64,000 bases of DNA from Hemicentrotus pulcherrimus (GCA_003118195.1 BEXV01000766.1:3207-67206); one strand, 5' to 3'. Shown: positions 49,190 to 63,768, counted from the stretch's first letter. Program-made: numbers and translations. The notes: generated by a model from the sequence alone, not told the origin.

Positions 49190-50786
49190 GGGTTTCTATC
49201 GTGCAAGTACAGATCTCACAATCGTGGGGGTATGCAGCACATACCCTAGATCCAACAGTGACAGCATATGAGCCACCTTGATCAATGGCTACCTGTGGGT
49301 CTGCTCTTGATAAAGATGATCATACGTGTGCCGGTAAGCCTACAACAATTAATAGTGCTAAGCTCACTTTGGATGCAGAAATAGGAACATGCTTCAAACA
49401 AAACGTAAATCGTGGACCCCTCAAAATGATCCTTTCAACAAGACTTTTGTAGCAGTGGGAACAAAGCTCCAATCAGAATAGGGCAATCTCACATATTAAA
49501 GCGAGGAGTATACTCAAAATAAAAAGTCAAGTAACATGCGCTTGGCAAGCTATACCCCCTCTACACCTGCTAAATACATTACACTAGGAAATATTAGGTC
49601 TCTCAATCTTACCACTCTCAAACTATCATCAATCATTAGATAAATAATTTTAAATAAGGTACTCACCCAATGAAGATGAAAAATGGCTGTTACGCATCAA
49701 AGCACTTTATAATAAATCAACTCTACTAAAACTATACTCTCTATCTTCTATGTTTTCTTCTCCTCACTAGAGTGACTACAAATAGGCATATAATGGTGTC
49801 AACAAAATTCCACTTCAACATGATTACATCCCGTGTTTATTCCATTAGAAAATAAGACTATTTACAACAGCATGAAAGTGAGTTACCATTTACATATCAA
49901 AAAACAGCGTAGATTACAATTGTACAATTCTTTTTTTGTGCAGTTTCATGTAGCTACCTGTGATCTTACAATACTTACTAATCTCTGAAAAAACAGAAGT
50001 AGAATATTATTTCTCTTGTTACGTCACTTGTGTGATGTACTGCATATATATCAGTATACCTCACGATTTCAAACACACAAAGATGGTATAAAATACTCTG
50101 TGTTATGTACTGCTCATAATTACAGATTCTGAATTAACATGTACACTATACTAAACAGAGAGAATAAGGAAGAATAAGATCAAAGCTATCCAATCAAACA
50201 AGGAATCTCTTAGTGATTTAGGTAACCTAAAATGGTAACATACTTGCTACTTTATACAGCAGTGAATGCGCGTTCTAAAAAAAAATGAATATCTACGCTT
50301 GAAATGTTCTTAAGTATATAATAGCTTAAAATCAAGGTATAAAATATTGCTTTTTCAAAACAAAACGATGCATAACTTCACCCTTCAATGACAAATTAAA
50401 AATTTGTGCTCTTAGTAATTGTGAAATGAACAGAGCAGCCAGCTAGAACTAAAGCAGTATGGTTCTTGCCTACATAAATGTACAAGTGCGTTGGTAGTCG
50501 TGACATGAATGGAAAAGTGGACTGGTAGAAGCGATACAAATTCTGATAATGCTTCTCGTTACAGCAGATGTGCGAATAGGATTGGCATACTATATACATT
50601 TTGGTAAATGCATTGATTTGGTGAACTGTCAGTACAAAATGTACATATAAAATCACATTGTACAAAGTCTAACGCTCAATATCCATATACTTGGACAAAA
50701 AAAAATGTTGGTGTTAACACCACCTAGGTGGGTGGAATAAGTCCACTGACTTATGGAATGCCAACTGTCAACCTCTTAATTCATTC

Positions 50787-50908
50787 ATAATTCTGTAACA
50801 AAATGAACAAGCAAAAATCTTGTGATTATGAAATCCATTTTTCATTTTCCTTTCATACCTTGATTATCTTGTACATATATTCATTTTGTTACAGAATTAC
50901 AATACCAG
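50787..50908. repeat. Small inverted repeat
   Basis: AATTCTGTAACAAAATGAA at the left is mirrored by TTCATTTTGTTACAGAATT at the right, with an AT-rich loop. Confidence 0.8.
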
Positions 50909-53562
50909 AATAGAGAGGACAACACTTTGCACTCCAAACAGTGGACTAAGTTAAGCCAGGTCTAACTCGGTCTACATTTATGAAAACAGGCAAATAAAAT
51001 TTGGAGTCAGAGGTAACACGATCTTCACCAATACCTAGCACCTACATCATTAATTTACCAAGCTAAATAATCTAGTAGAAAACGCAAACTCCAACCAATA
51101 TTAATCCAGCAGTTATTCTCAAAGCTATAGGATAATCTAAGAAATTTACAGTTGGATAATATGAATCACTTTGTTTGGGATATCATCACTTAAACATTTT
51201 AGCACATGGCAGTATCATTTTACCGACTACAACCAGAATGAATGCTCAGAACACACAACGCATGGAAAAGAAGAAGAAAAAAACACAATGGTCACACACA
51301 TCACTGTATTTTGCACTAAATAAACTACATTCCAAATAAGTCTATCCGTTATCATCTTACACTAGTATTAGGAGATGAGTGGCCGGAGTGGGTGGGAAAG
51401 GGTTGATACCAGACTCACTCCACAGTATAAAATTTGAAGAGGAGATTGAACATTATACAATCAAAAATTATGCAATTGAAGACATTTAGATACAAGTCTT
51501 ACATGTATATTATCTTTTAAAAGAAAAAAATACCTGGAAAACACCTGATTCAAGATAGCTGTCCACATTAGCTTGTTTTTGTTCTCACGTTTTCCTGCTG
51601 TAAGAGTATGAATGGAATAATTCATACGCACGACATAAAATGTGAAAATAACCATATTCAATTTACTTGTGAAGGCTAACAGAATGAGAATGTGCAGACA
51701 TGTTTTATGTGTAAAGAAAAAAAAGGTACAAGAATTGGAACAAGTCATGCATGTTGGAAACACTTTTATCCTTTTTTCTTTCCAAAACATGCGAATGAAA
51801 GAAAGCTACAGTAATTTGTGCTCGGCAAGTTCCATTTTAATGTTATTCAAAACGTTTGTGCTATTTCCTGTATTGTATCAAAATAAAAATCATCATATCA
51901 TGAACAAATTTCATAGTATGAGATTCATCAATTGTTGAAATAAATTGAGGATCAATGATTTGCTAAATTGCAAAAAGACAATACAGCAAAAAGAAAGTGT
52001 TACCTTAATCCGATCTGCTTCTATACATAAAACGTCGGACTACCAAGAAACAATAATCAATGTGATCTTAACTATTCTTAACATATCTGAATTTCAATTG
52101 AATATTGATCAGAATACAAGTATCATATTTATTTTTTTAAATACCTGGCACTACAATTCATATGACACCATTTTTAATTTCCTTTTCTGACCAACAATGA
52201 CAACTGAAAGATATGTGTTGCTTAATCTGACAGAGAGGCTCTGTACTAGTACCATTCTCACATAAAAACACCAAGTTCTGTTCCACAATTAAAATTACAC
52301 AACCAATGTCCCACGCTGAAGAAAAAACAATAAAAACTACCATTTATGACACTTTGGGGCAAACATGTTTATATATATACAAAAGGGTATCGAGCCTTAG
52401 TCAGATGAGAATCAAAAAGAAAATAAACTTCTTAAATTCTCAACTTGTTATCTGATGTTCAGCTGCTAAGGCCACTGACTGGATGAAAGCTAATCAACAA
52501 TTTTTCTAAACTCATATTTGATGTTTCTACTCGTAGAATTTCATTGGAAGATCATAAGTTTGTTATTCAAAGTCTTATTACAATAGTTTGTGCTTATTAG
52601 GATAATGAAAGCATTCAATGATTTGGGTTTAATATAACCATCACACACTAAACAACTCCTTAAATTCCAAACTATCAAATCTCATTCATTTTTCTTGAGT
52701 AACAGTAATTGTCAATCTGGCAAAGTTCTGCTCCTTTTTGGTCAGTGGTTGATACCTGCATTGAACACAAATTCAGCACTTCATAGATATTCCACAAGAC
52801 ATTAATAGTATGAAGTACACACATTTCTGTAGACAACTACTCTATTAAAGGTAAGAGAGAGTGATGAGAAAGAGATCGAGGGGAGAAATAGTATCTACAT
52901 TAAATACATAATCATTACTATAATCATTATCAAATGCTTTATGAACACTCGTTTTTCACAAGTTTGTAAATATGCGATGATGAAATTATTTTCCTGTTAA
53001 GCCCAATGATTTCAACTCATTCTCAAATATAAACACAATCCCACAATGATTGGAAGTTGAATGCAAACCAATGGAAACTCATGTTGGGATGATGTTTTTC
53101 CCTGCCTAACATATAAAAAAGAAAATTAACAAGATTTGTCAATGCCTGAAATCATTTTACTACACTGACTTATCCTCTAAATATGTGTTTCCAAAAGTTT
53201 GGTTCCCTTGAAATTAATTTCAAAGCAACCAATTGTTAAAAAGTAAGCTTGAGGGCACAGCGGACAGAAAACTGAGCCAGTACGTTTGCTGTTGCATGAT
53301 CTTTTCTGTGATTTCTCATTGGATTTGTTGCAATGAATAACTGCTTGCAACCTTGATGTCACAGTAATTCTTCAGTGCTAATATTTCTGGGCCAGCTCTC
53401 TAGATGTTGCTCTCTCTCCTTAGGTTTTTATCTGATTTCTTAACCCCTTGGCTACTGAATTATCTAATTCCCATAGACTTAACAAAGGGACCACCAGGTT
53501 CCAGTAAGCAATGGGTTAACTTGACCATGGATTCTCTCTCTCTGACATCTGACCTAAGACAC

Positions 53563-56500
53563 CTAAGCGAAGTACATGACCTTGAGTGTATCGTCATGAA
53601 CCTTGATGGCAGCAGACATCTCCTTCGGGGTGCGTCCATAGCCGTCACGTCCGTGGTGGCTGCCGTCTCCCCCACTGTTGAGCAAGAGAAGAAGAATAAC
53701 AATCGTTGTAATCACTGACTACGGCACGGAAAACAGGAGAGGTATTCTGAAAACTATGATATCTTTTAGGTACATCAATCGTCCCTACAAATTAAATTAT
53801 GGGCAAGTCACTGGTTAGGTTTTGCACATGGCTGACAGCATTTGCGTATACATAATTCAGAGTAACGTTTGTGTGAGCACAAATGATGAGTGTTATTCTG
53901 AGCCATTTCAATGTGTTAAAGGTACTATGTCCCATTTGCAGGCCAAAAATGAAAAGGTTAAATTCTAACTGCATTTGAAAGAGAATACTAATTTAGAACT
54001 TTCCTTAAAAAAAGGGGGGCTTGAAAATGTCTTTAAGTGGGAAAATAATGGTCGTACGTTTTATGCTGCGCAAAGATCCAGTCAGTTTAATTTTGGCAAA
54101 AAAAGCCACTCAGTCACTCAACAGTGTCTGACAGTGAAGTCTAGCAAGTAAACAGGTTTCCTTGCATAGTTTGAATATCAGGACACTGCAAAGATTTAAA
54201 TTTCACAGATAGGACATACATGACATATTCATAATTCCTGCAAAGTTCTACAGAATTTGATGTTGGCTGCAAAAGGGACATAGTATCTTTAAGGTGACAA
54301 TAAACATCCTTTTCACTAACATAGACGGTACCTTAGTTTCCAGAATAATGTGACAGAGAAATAAAAAAAGATACTATACATCATGTTCATTTTTTAACAG
54401 CAAAACAGAGAAATAGGATGATAATCATTGAAAAAAAGTCTATGCCCAAATCCTCAATGATGATGTTGCAACTCTAATTGTAAATGACTAATGGCAATGG
54501 TATAACTACAGGAACTAAGCTAGCAACTTCACAAAATAAAGAATTATAAACATGTAGGAAACAGTATTAAAGAACATGTATCAAAGAGCCCGTAATAAAG
54601 ATTCTATGACACATACTCTGACAAAAAAAAAAAATTGGCAGTCAATTGCCTAGTGCCTACATTGTCCAAACTCCTGACTTCAACCTGGGGCTAAAACTAA
54701 CCCTTAACAAGACTTTAACTTTACCTAAAGCATGATTTCAGAGCTAACCTTAACCCTGCTCCTCTAACAAAATAATGCTGTGAGCCAACGTCGCTGGAGC
54801 ACGAGTCACCAGAGTCCTACTTCCAATAATGCACCAAACGCTATACCTTAGCCTAGCGCTTACCCTAACTTAACTTAAATATCCAATAGAAACACAAACT
54901 GCAACATATATCTCTGGCAATATAAATAGCAAACGATAAATCTTGCTGGAAAATATGTAAGATTGGTAAATGTTGCTGGAGAATGTGTCAGATTGGTCTA
55001 TGTTGTTGCTGAAAAATGTGTTCAAAGAAACCTAAAAGATTGTCCTATTTCATTCGCAAGCATCCTGACCCCACACATGTTATCAAAGGGAAACTGATCA
55101 TTAACCATACTACTATGATTACCTAGCCATGATAAGTCATGACAGTAAATATTAAAGTATCTCATATCTCTCCATTTAAGATTATTGATTGGTCATTTTC
55201 AACTATTGCTTCCATCCCATAATAAAAAAGAGTCAGTCTTCAATAACATACAGGCCTAGTGAAGTCAAGATTGGTTTATTACCTATTCACCTAACCTCTG
55301 TACTTGCACTCCCTACGATTTCACCCNCATTATACACACCTTTTTTGGCTTTTACATGTGTATTAACTAAATCTAAATTTGAGCACCAAAGTTATGTGAA
55401 CAAAGGGGAAATCTTTTTTCATACAGAGAATACTTAGACCTCAGTTTAACTCCCTTTGTGAGATTATGGATCCAGTGCGAACTCTGCATTTGGTCTAACT
55501 TCATTTAGAATATGAACTAACATGTTAAAATGTCTGTTTTCAAACAGCACTGTACATGGTAAGTTGCCAGAAATGAATAAATTTCAAAGAACCTGTCCAA
55601 TATATATTTCTGTCTACACATAAAACACCATAAACTATACTACCAACAGAAAGAAAATATATATTAACTGCAAGTGTAACTGTAAATGTTCTACAATTAG
55701 TATGCTATGGTTCTAGCTCTATTTCTACTCCTCTACTTCTCTAACAATGAGTACATAATAAGACACAGCAACATGAAGTAAGTGAAATAAGGCTGTAAAC
55801 ATGAGATAGGATAAGCAAACAGGAAATCCTTGGAAGTGTTAAAAGAGAAAAGGATAACTGTTAACTACTAGTAATGAATATTCTTCAGGTATTGAATAAA
55901 AATTCCTTCACCAATTCCGAACACATACATTTACCAATGGGCATTAGAACAGGACATGTTAAATTCAGCAAATAATTATCCGGCTGCTTAGGATATGCAA
56001 ACTAGTTTTGGCTTTCTTGCTTATCATAAGCAAAGGTGAAAGACAGGTCTACTTGTCTCTCTGTTTCAAGAAGATATTACAACTTGTTCAATATAAGCTT
56101 GCATTTTTCTTTTCTTTTTCCTTTAACCCTTTCCAAAGGCAGTAAATCCAACAATGGAATTGAGATATTGTAAGCTGCTTTTTAGAATGGTAATGAGTTT
56201 CTTCATAAACGAGAGAATGCATTGTTACAACTGTATTGTTACAACTGTATTGTTACAAATGCATTGTTACACATGTGAAATATTAATGCCTAATTCAACA
56301 ATGAATCAATGGACCATTAAACAAATCTTTTTTATAATTGTTCATACAGTTTGTGATAAAGAAAGGGGTTACAAAGCATGAGAAAGCCAACAGAACTAAA
56401 TATAATGCTACCAATACTGCAAGTACTACAGAAACCTATCACGAACATAATAAACATTCCACAATTCCCTTTGTAAAAAAAGAAATGTTTAAAAGCTAAT

Positions 56501-59500
56501 CTAGATGATATTGTTTAAAACATTCATCATAATATGAAATAACTTCACATCAATCTTTTCCTGACCCATGTCTCTTCCACTTAATTTGATCATTCCCATA
56601 TTCCCCCCTTTCTTTGCAAGTTTGTGCAGACCCTGTGTCTCTTTATCCCTCCAAACAAATCAAAAGTATGTCCATGACACGACCCCTCTTTCTGATTCCT
56701 GCCTTTTTTAAATACCTATTTTGTTCATCTCTTTATTTCAATTATCTATGTTCCAAACCGTTTTGTCCCACATGTTACCAAATACTATCTTATGCCCTTC
56801 ATAGAGAAAAAAGAGGAACAAACTTCTAAACCTGATATTCCACCAACTGGCAATTTTTAAACAATGTGATATGTGGAAAACCATTCTGTATCAACTACCA
56901 AGGAATTCTAAATGCTTTTGGTCCATGGCATATCTGTTTGCGAAACGTAATTCCTTATCCCTTTCACCAGGAAACATAATTTCAAGCATTAGAGAATGAT
57001 AGCACCTGAACAGACTTTAAAAAACCATACAAGAATATCCTTTTAGTTAAGAGAAAAACCTAAGGGTTTGCCCATTGAACAAGTAATATAATAAAATATA
57101 CAGTTGACAACTAAATTATCCATACCCTTACCAAGTTTATTATGTATGTGAAAATATGATTTTTCTTCTTCTGATCAATGTGTCTTGAGAATGTGACAGC
57201 TTACATCTAAAGTATTCAACAAAGGCCCTTAATTAACCAGTCTACCTTGCATTCTGCAGTTACGCAAAACACACAACAATTTTTTTTTTTACAAGGGGTA
57301 TGAATAATTGAGTTAACTGTATATATATATTTTTTTTTTTCAGAGCATATTTCTGTGTTTTAATAGAGCTCCCTACAATTTCTCCTGAGCTATATGTTTA
57401 TTGCTCTCTGCTCTATACCCCCCACTCCTTTGAAAATCAGTGTTTCCAACGATCTTCAAAGTTAGTTTTAAAAAAATCATACTTGTGAGAAAGGTTAGTG
57501 TTGTTATAAAACGAGAACAAGCCAAGACGCAAATGATATGAAAACTCATCAACAGAAATAACAGTGCAATGGTATGAAAAAAAACAAGCATTACACCAAC
57601 TGTAAGGAATACATAAGATTAATATAAGTTTCAAAAAATGACAGGTTAGTTGTAATGAGAGGGTGGAGCACCATTGATCAAACGTGAGGAAACAAGCAAT
57701 ATTTTATGCACTCACTTGCTGTTTGCACTGGATATGACACTGCAGGAAGTAAAACATAAAATTCAGTCAAAATGAAATCACGGGAGAGGGGGAAAAAGTT
57801 TAATCTCATTTCGGAAATCAACCCATTAAAAGGAAATCCAACCATAATAGCAAGTTGCTCTGATGGAGAGCATAACAATCAGTGAATTAGAATGGTGAAA
57901 ATTGGAATGAAATCGGAAAAAGTAATATAAGTGTTACAATTTTTTGAAAGTTGTAATGGAATAGGGGATTTGTTTTATTGGTAAATTAGTAATGCTGATG
58001 TGAAATTGTAGACTACTTTCTCAATGTTTCAACATACACATGAATAAAAAAAATATTATAAAAATTGTACAACTTTACAGGACCTTTATGTTTTATGAAA
58101 ACCTAAAAAACATGCTATCCCGTTATGATAGCAGCTCTTTTACAGAACAGGAAGTTAACAATATTTTTCCTTGACAACTTGTGGCAGGTATCCCAAAACA
58201 TGTCATAGCCAAATTGATAATTTACCAAATTGAGACTTTAACAAAACCGCATAACTCTAATACTGTTTGTCCAATTTCATTCAAAATATCACCAATCTGC
58301 ATCTCTGATTTTTCTGCTTCCACCCAAGTCACCTTTTGAGAGAGGTTGGATTGCCCTTTAAAGATTCTTTCATCGTCATTGTACATGCATTTCATTTAGA
58401 TTTGAAACCTACACCTGCTTCTTTGCTTAGTTATTTGCTCAGATTAAATAATTATCCACTAATTCATCAGAGCAAAGATCTTACATCGACGACTGTTCCT
58501 AAAACCCTCATCTTGCTCAATACAAGGCAATGTTCATAATCAGGTGGGCTGTATCTAATACAGACCACCTTATATATTTGTTAAAATCGCCTTTATTTAT
58601 TATTTATTTATTTTTCTTATTTCGACCCGCTTTTTTGTGGACAAGATAATTTGAAAATGGCTCAATCAAATATCTTCAAATTTGGCACACATACATGTAT
58701 GTATAGGTGTATGGACAAAGCACAGAAATTTTTTCAACCTTGACCTTTACTGATGATGTCATCTAAGCGCCATTTTGTAAAATTTTCTGAAAATAAACTT
58801 TTGATCATATCTTCATAACCAAAAACCATTTCTCATTCATATTTATGATGATCAAGGTCAATATCAGTCCAGTCAATTTCAGGTCAAAAAACGAGTGCAT
58901 ACGTCCGCGCGTCAGTGCGCGCGCAAAATTCAAAAATGCTCAAAATCGTCTCAAATTTTGTTTGCATAAGTTTTAGGCCAATTTAAGCATCTAATGAAAA
59001 ATCGCGCCCATGCGCATGCGCGTGCGTTTTTGCGTGTAACATCAGTACACAACATAGAATCACCATTTTTTTTCTTTCATGACATTTCCCATATTTTTTC
59101 AAACAATTTGATACCATTTTTATCTCTTTATGACTATTAATAACCTGATGAGAATCCATTCAAGATAAATGCCCGTGCGCGCGAGCTCTTTTAATACATA
59201 GCATATATGGGCAAAATGCCAAATCAAAATCCATTATAGCTCTTTGGAATGCAACGTGACCCTCAATTTTTTTTCGCATTGAGAAAGAGTATGAGTGAAA
59301 GATATGATTTCATCTCTCATTTGGCCATTAAGTGTATCGTGACATCAGCATAATGGCCTTGGAACTCAAAATAAGAATTTGCATATTATGACGTCAGCAT
59401 ATTTATGTAAAATTGATTGTATCTCTGTAAATATTGATCGATTTTCTTCAAAATTTCGACATGTTGTAGCTAAGACGATTCTCTACAAGTTAAGTCATCA

Positions 59501-62500
59501 CCATTTTTCATTTTGATGACGTCATCATGGTGAAAATTACGATTTAAGGGCACATATCAGAAATTTCATAATTTGCGTGTTATGCATATAGAAGATGAAT
59601 TTCGTTCACGTCATGAACGTCATGAATCTACATGATATTGTTTTATAAGAATTTTTAAGCAGTATCTCGCTTATTTTCTCTCTATTTTGTCTCAAATTTT
59701 AGTTGACCAGCCCACCTATACTTGTTCCAAACAAGTATTATATGTCTAGTTTTCTTCTTAATCCATCATTTGAGCTTTCCACTTCTTCTAGAATCTCTCT
59801 TTCATCACACTGACAAGGTAATCTGACAAGTATTTCTTAGAGCTGAATAGGCATTTATAACTAAATGGAGGCTTTATAAGAGAGGCTTGGGGGCAGTTTG
59901 TGGCTTAAGGGTTGTTTGCTTAATTGGTCTGCATTTTTGTTTGTACATACCTTTCACAGGGGAGGTGAAAAACAGATTGGGAATTTGGAAAAAACTGTTA
60001 GCCCAAAACATGCAGATAATATGAGAGCACTTTCAGTGAAAGAGGTGGCTCAGTATGCAAATGACTAATTACAATCAGGTTTATTACACCCACCATGGAA
60101 TCCCCTTTTGGCAAATATTATCAAATTTTAGTCAAACAACCTACATTGAACAACCACTAATCACATAGATTCTGTTTCATCTATCAAATAACTCTTGAAC
60201 AGACAGTTCTAGACTTTACTAAGTATTTCCTTTGCTCACATTCAACTGGGAATATTATTCAGTATTGATATTCTGAATAAGATGTTGATCAATTATGGCA
60301 AAAAGTGAATTTGTGTAAGCTTTCAAAACAGGGAGAAATGCAAGGAAGTCATTAAGATTTAAAAATATATATATTTACAATATAATTAAACATCTTAATA
60401 ACACATAAACTAACACAGATTTCATACCTGTATTCTTGATTAGCCAAATCAGAAAATCCTGACAATAAATAGGTAATAATAATGGCAAGAGCCCCTCCTT
60501 CTAACACCCCGTCCCCCTCCCCCACCTATCTTCCTCTAAATGCTTATTTCTTGATGCTGAAGCAAGGGGCATGGAATTTGGGGAGTAATGGAGATTCATA
60601 GCAAGCAGCTCACTATAAGACGGTGGTTCTTTCAAAATTATTACTTTCAATGGGAGCATTTTACTCACTTTACAAGCTTTAATTTGCTTTCTGTTTTTTT
60701 TAAAGTACATTTTCATAGAAGTCACATGCACAATGGTATGAGGTCAAATCAAAATCAACAGAAATTGAATTAAACATGACATATTATATCATGCAAATTG
60801 ATCATCTTCTGAACATCCACAACTGTGATCTTTAGGTATGGACCTAATGTTAAGAATCAAAGTGGGAAATTTGTATTTGAAATCCAAATGGCCTTCTAAA
60901 CATGACTTTAATTCAAATATATTTTTAAAATGTCATCAATCTTATAATCAATTACAACCATACAAAACATCAAAAAAAATAGAAAGTCTGAGTTGCAAAT
61001 TTTGTGTTGATTGTTCCGAAATAAAAGTTACTTGCTAAACGAACATGTACATTTGCAATCCCAAAGCAAGTTATACTTCAGCTTTCTAGCTTTACTTGAC
61101 CTTACTTTTAGTTTGTTCATCTATATAGCAGTGAACCATAGCCTTAGCCTGAAATTACATACGCAATGTATCAGTAGCTTTCATAAAGATATGCTTTGGA
61201 TTCTCCTTTTGCATTTTTCCTATATATTTGATCAAAATCATTAAACTACCATGGATTTCACTTGGATACACTGATTTGATTTCGTTGGGTTTGAAGATAA
61301 TCAACAAGCCTAGATCGATATTCAGAAGGTGATCAACTCAACGCAGCCAAATCGCATGCATGAGTTTGACATGCGGCATGGAAGCAGCACTATGCATCAT
61401 ACCTGTCATGGTCGTATCTATCGTGGTCCTTCTCTACCAGATGGTATCTGGCACGGAAGGCCACCAGGTGGGCGTAATAGGCAGGGGCGGGGATGGACAC
61501 GCTACGGGTGCAGCGTACGTAGGTGTGGCACAGCTGGTAGGTTAGACACTGGAGTTCGTCAGCCTTGAAACCGTTGTCGTCCCAGAGGACGTGGTAGTGA
61601 GAGGGACGACTGGTGCCCTGGAGAGAAGAGAAAGAACGTACATTGGACTCTGCAAAATCTCTAAAAGTGACTCGGTAACATTGCCTCAGATTCTAAAACA
61701 AAATCCTGGATTTAGCTCATGCTTAATCATAATGATAAATCATTAGGTCATTCAGAAATCCCATGACTTTTACAAGCTGATCACCTGACTGATTATCAAG
61801 ATATTTATGATTGGAATTCGAAATTTCATTTTTTGTTTTCCTCTCGGTTTTTATAACACTACAGTCTATTGGGAAAATGAGTATGGTAAACCAGTCACTC
61901 AAAGATTTTACTTTTTTGAGGCACTTCATGATCATTGTGACAAGAAATGGTTTAGAATTGTAGACAAACTATGATGGCTCTGGGACTGGCGTACCTGAAT
62001 ACCAGCGTGACTGCACAGGTAGAAGTCGTATTCTAGAGGATGGGTGATGCCGCTGTCTACTGTAGTACCTGCTGGGATGTTACCACTCCTTCCAATCTAC
62101 AGAGAGAGAAGACAACAAGGATGAGCGTACAGAAACAGAGAGAGAGGAGATTTTGTGGGAGAGAGGAGTGAGAGATCATATCTTTCATCTACCTTCCATC
62201 TTTCATCTATCATCCATATATAGCGCTTAGTACAAAATACTGTCTCTAAGCGCTTTACAGATAATACCCCAGTCATCGGATTCATTCACACACAATGTGC
62301 ACCATTGCCCTGGGCAGTATTCCTACCATATGGCAATTACTAAAACACATGATTTCATCCTACCAGGTCCCATTTCTCTCCTGGGTATAGAGTGGCAAAT
62401 GTAGATAGATGCCTTGCCAAAGGACATTAGTGCCGTATCGGGGATCAAACTGACAACCTTTGATTTCAAGCCACTCAACCACTCAACTACGACACCTCTC

Positions 62501-63768
62501 TCTAGCTTTCCACTACCGTGATTTATTTGTGAAGAACAATGCAATACCATCACTCGGATATCAATCATCACTCAGGATTTATATCATCAACCCTTCATTC
62601 TATCATTCCATATATATATCTATCCCTCCACCTTTCCACTTACTATAATTCTCTTCTCTCTGCAATTTACATGTATACTGTAAACGTCGCTAAACAATTT
62701 ATCACTCCTAACCTTCTTCCATCCTCCCATCCCTCCTTCAATCAATCCATCCATCCCACCATCAATCTATCTTTCCACTTACCTGTTCTCTTCTTTCAGC
62801 ACAGAAGAGTCTGGTATGATGTCTCTTCTGCACCACAATGAACGTGATACCAGGCTCGTAGCCTTCTTCCAGTGACCTGCAGGCATCTCTGATAGCGTTC
62901 ATCTCATTGGCTAGGACCTAAAATGGAAGTAACGTTATATTTTAAAATGACAAGTACAGTCAAACCTGCTTCAGAAACCCCATGTGAGCCATTCTTTAAT
63001 AGTCAAATGTGTAACATTTCATAGCAAACTTTTTCACATGAACTTCAAAGCATTTCAGGATTTGATCATCATTGTGGAAATCTCCCACTTCAAACTTCTT
63101 AATAATGATAATGCCCTCAACAGACTGACTGAGAGTTATTTGTTTAATCAGCATGTATCAGAGAACGGCTCATGTGTAGAAGACAACAGAGCACGACAAT
63201 ATTTAACCCCCCCCCCCCNNNNCCCCCCCCCCCACCACCCCATCCCCCTTCCAAAAAAAAAACGTGTATCTTTTAAACTTCATTTCTCATTTAAAACTCC
63301 AGTAAAATAAAACTGCATACAAATTCAAAGACCACCTGACTAAAAAGACAATTATTTTGTTCTCGATACACTCATATCAGCATATACACAAATGGGCATT
63401 GATTTTTTAGGTAACCGTAGCGAAATAAAATAACTCTTACTGTTTTTCATTTACAAGCAAAGTATTGCTGCTGTATCTTTTTAACGATAGTTTATCACGT
63501 CAAGTCTAAACTCGCTTTTTGGTTGCAAGGTCAGACCTATGCATGGCTGGCAGTCTAATCCGATAGTACTCACCTGTAAGAATTGACCTTCGCTGACCCC
63601 ATCCCTGTACATGATAATCCTAGCTGGCTTGTATCTGGTCGACTTGTAGAATTCAACGAGCAGTTCCTTGACCATGGCCATCAGGTCCTGGATGATCTCG
63701 ACACGGTGAGTCTGAATGCGCACACTCGCGCAGTACCGGCTAGGATGGCCGTCCATACTTCCCACAAC
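53563..63768 (-). CDS. AGO: Argonaute (AGO clade), C-terminal PIWI half
   Basis: Five exons on the minus strand: 63768-63574, 62917-62783, 62096-61995, 61617-61403 and 53674-53563 (stop TAG), in phase, giving 252 residues; the 5' part lies right of the window. Hallmarks are [98 protein letters not shown] and the terminal TLKVMYFA. Without gaps to human AGO2 numbering, Glu637 (VEIIQD), Asp669 (YRDG) and His807 (YYAHLVAF) are all present. These are three of the four slicer residues; the first Asp is outside the window. It is AGO, not PIWI, by the MYFA end. AGO loads miRNA/siRNA in RISC. The last exon lies 7.7 kb away and encodes a Gly/His/Asp-rich linker (about 6 residues longer than human) before the conserved tail. 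Confidence 0.95.
53916..54292. mobile_element. TTAA-ended repeat, intact copy
   Basis: 377 bp with ends TTAAAGGTACTATGTCCC and, inverted, GGGACATAGTATCTTTAA. A second, disrupted copy is at 29371-30049. It lies in the long last intron of the Argonaute gene. Confidence 0.8.
54293..58541. other. Argonaute last intron, first part
   Basis: AT-rich, with one unknown base near 55326 and a tandem TTGTTACAACTGTA-like repeat near 56220-56270. No exon or clear element is supported. Confidence 0.4.
58542..59717. mobile_element. 1.2-kb element with AGGTGGGCTG ends
   Basis: Inverted ends AGGTGGGCTG (58542-58551) and CAGCCCACCT (59708-59717). The interior is non-coding, with GC-rich GCGCGC-type patches (58910-58930, 59010-59035, 59175-59190) and repeated TGATGTCATC / TGACGTCATC motifs. 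It is probably a non-autonomous DNA transposon in the Argonaute last intron. Confidence 0.65.
59718..61402. other. Argonaute last intron, remaining part
   Basis: AT-rich sequence between the 1.2-kb element and the exon at 61403. No feature is supported. Confidence 0.4.
61662..61941 (+). repeat. TTAA-family dispersed repeat, copy C (partial)
   Basis: Shares TCCTGGATTTAGCTCATGC and GATTATCAAGATATTTATGA with copies A and B; the 3' part is missing. It almost fills a 377-bp Argonaute intron. Confidence 0.8.
62218..62500 (-). mobile_element. tRNA-like SINE in an Argonaute intron
   Basis: On the minus strand a tRNA-like head (GTTGAGTGGTTGAGTGGCTT, then CAGTTTGATCCCC, A-box- and B-box-like) is followed by TTTGGCAAGGCATCTATC. 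The body ends in AGCGCTTAGAGACAG and a GCGCTATATATGG tail. A degraded relative is at 745-862. Confidence 0.65.

Larger units (their letters stand above)
43221..53562. other. Convergent stretch between RPL19 and the Argonaute gene
   Basis: About 10 kb without a supportable coding exon. The left edge is the RPL19 3' UTR (candidate hexamers ATTAAA 43512 and AATAAA 43577). The right edge is the Argonaute 3' UTR on the minus strand; a TTTATT at 52128-52133 is one possible hexamer and would give a UTR of about 1.4 kb. In between are MITE-like elements (43997, 45164, 49078), a small inverted repeat (50787-50908) and AT-rich sequence. Confidence 0.5.
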
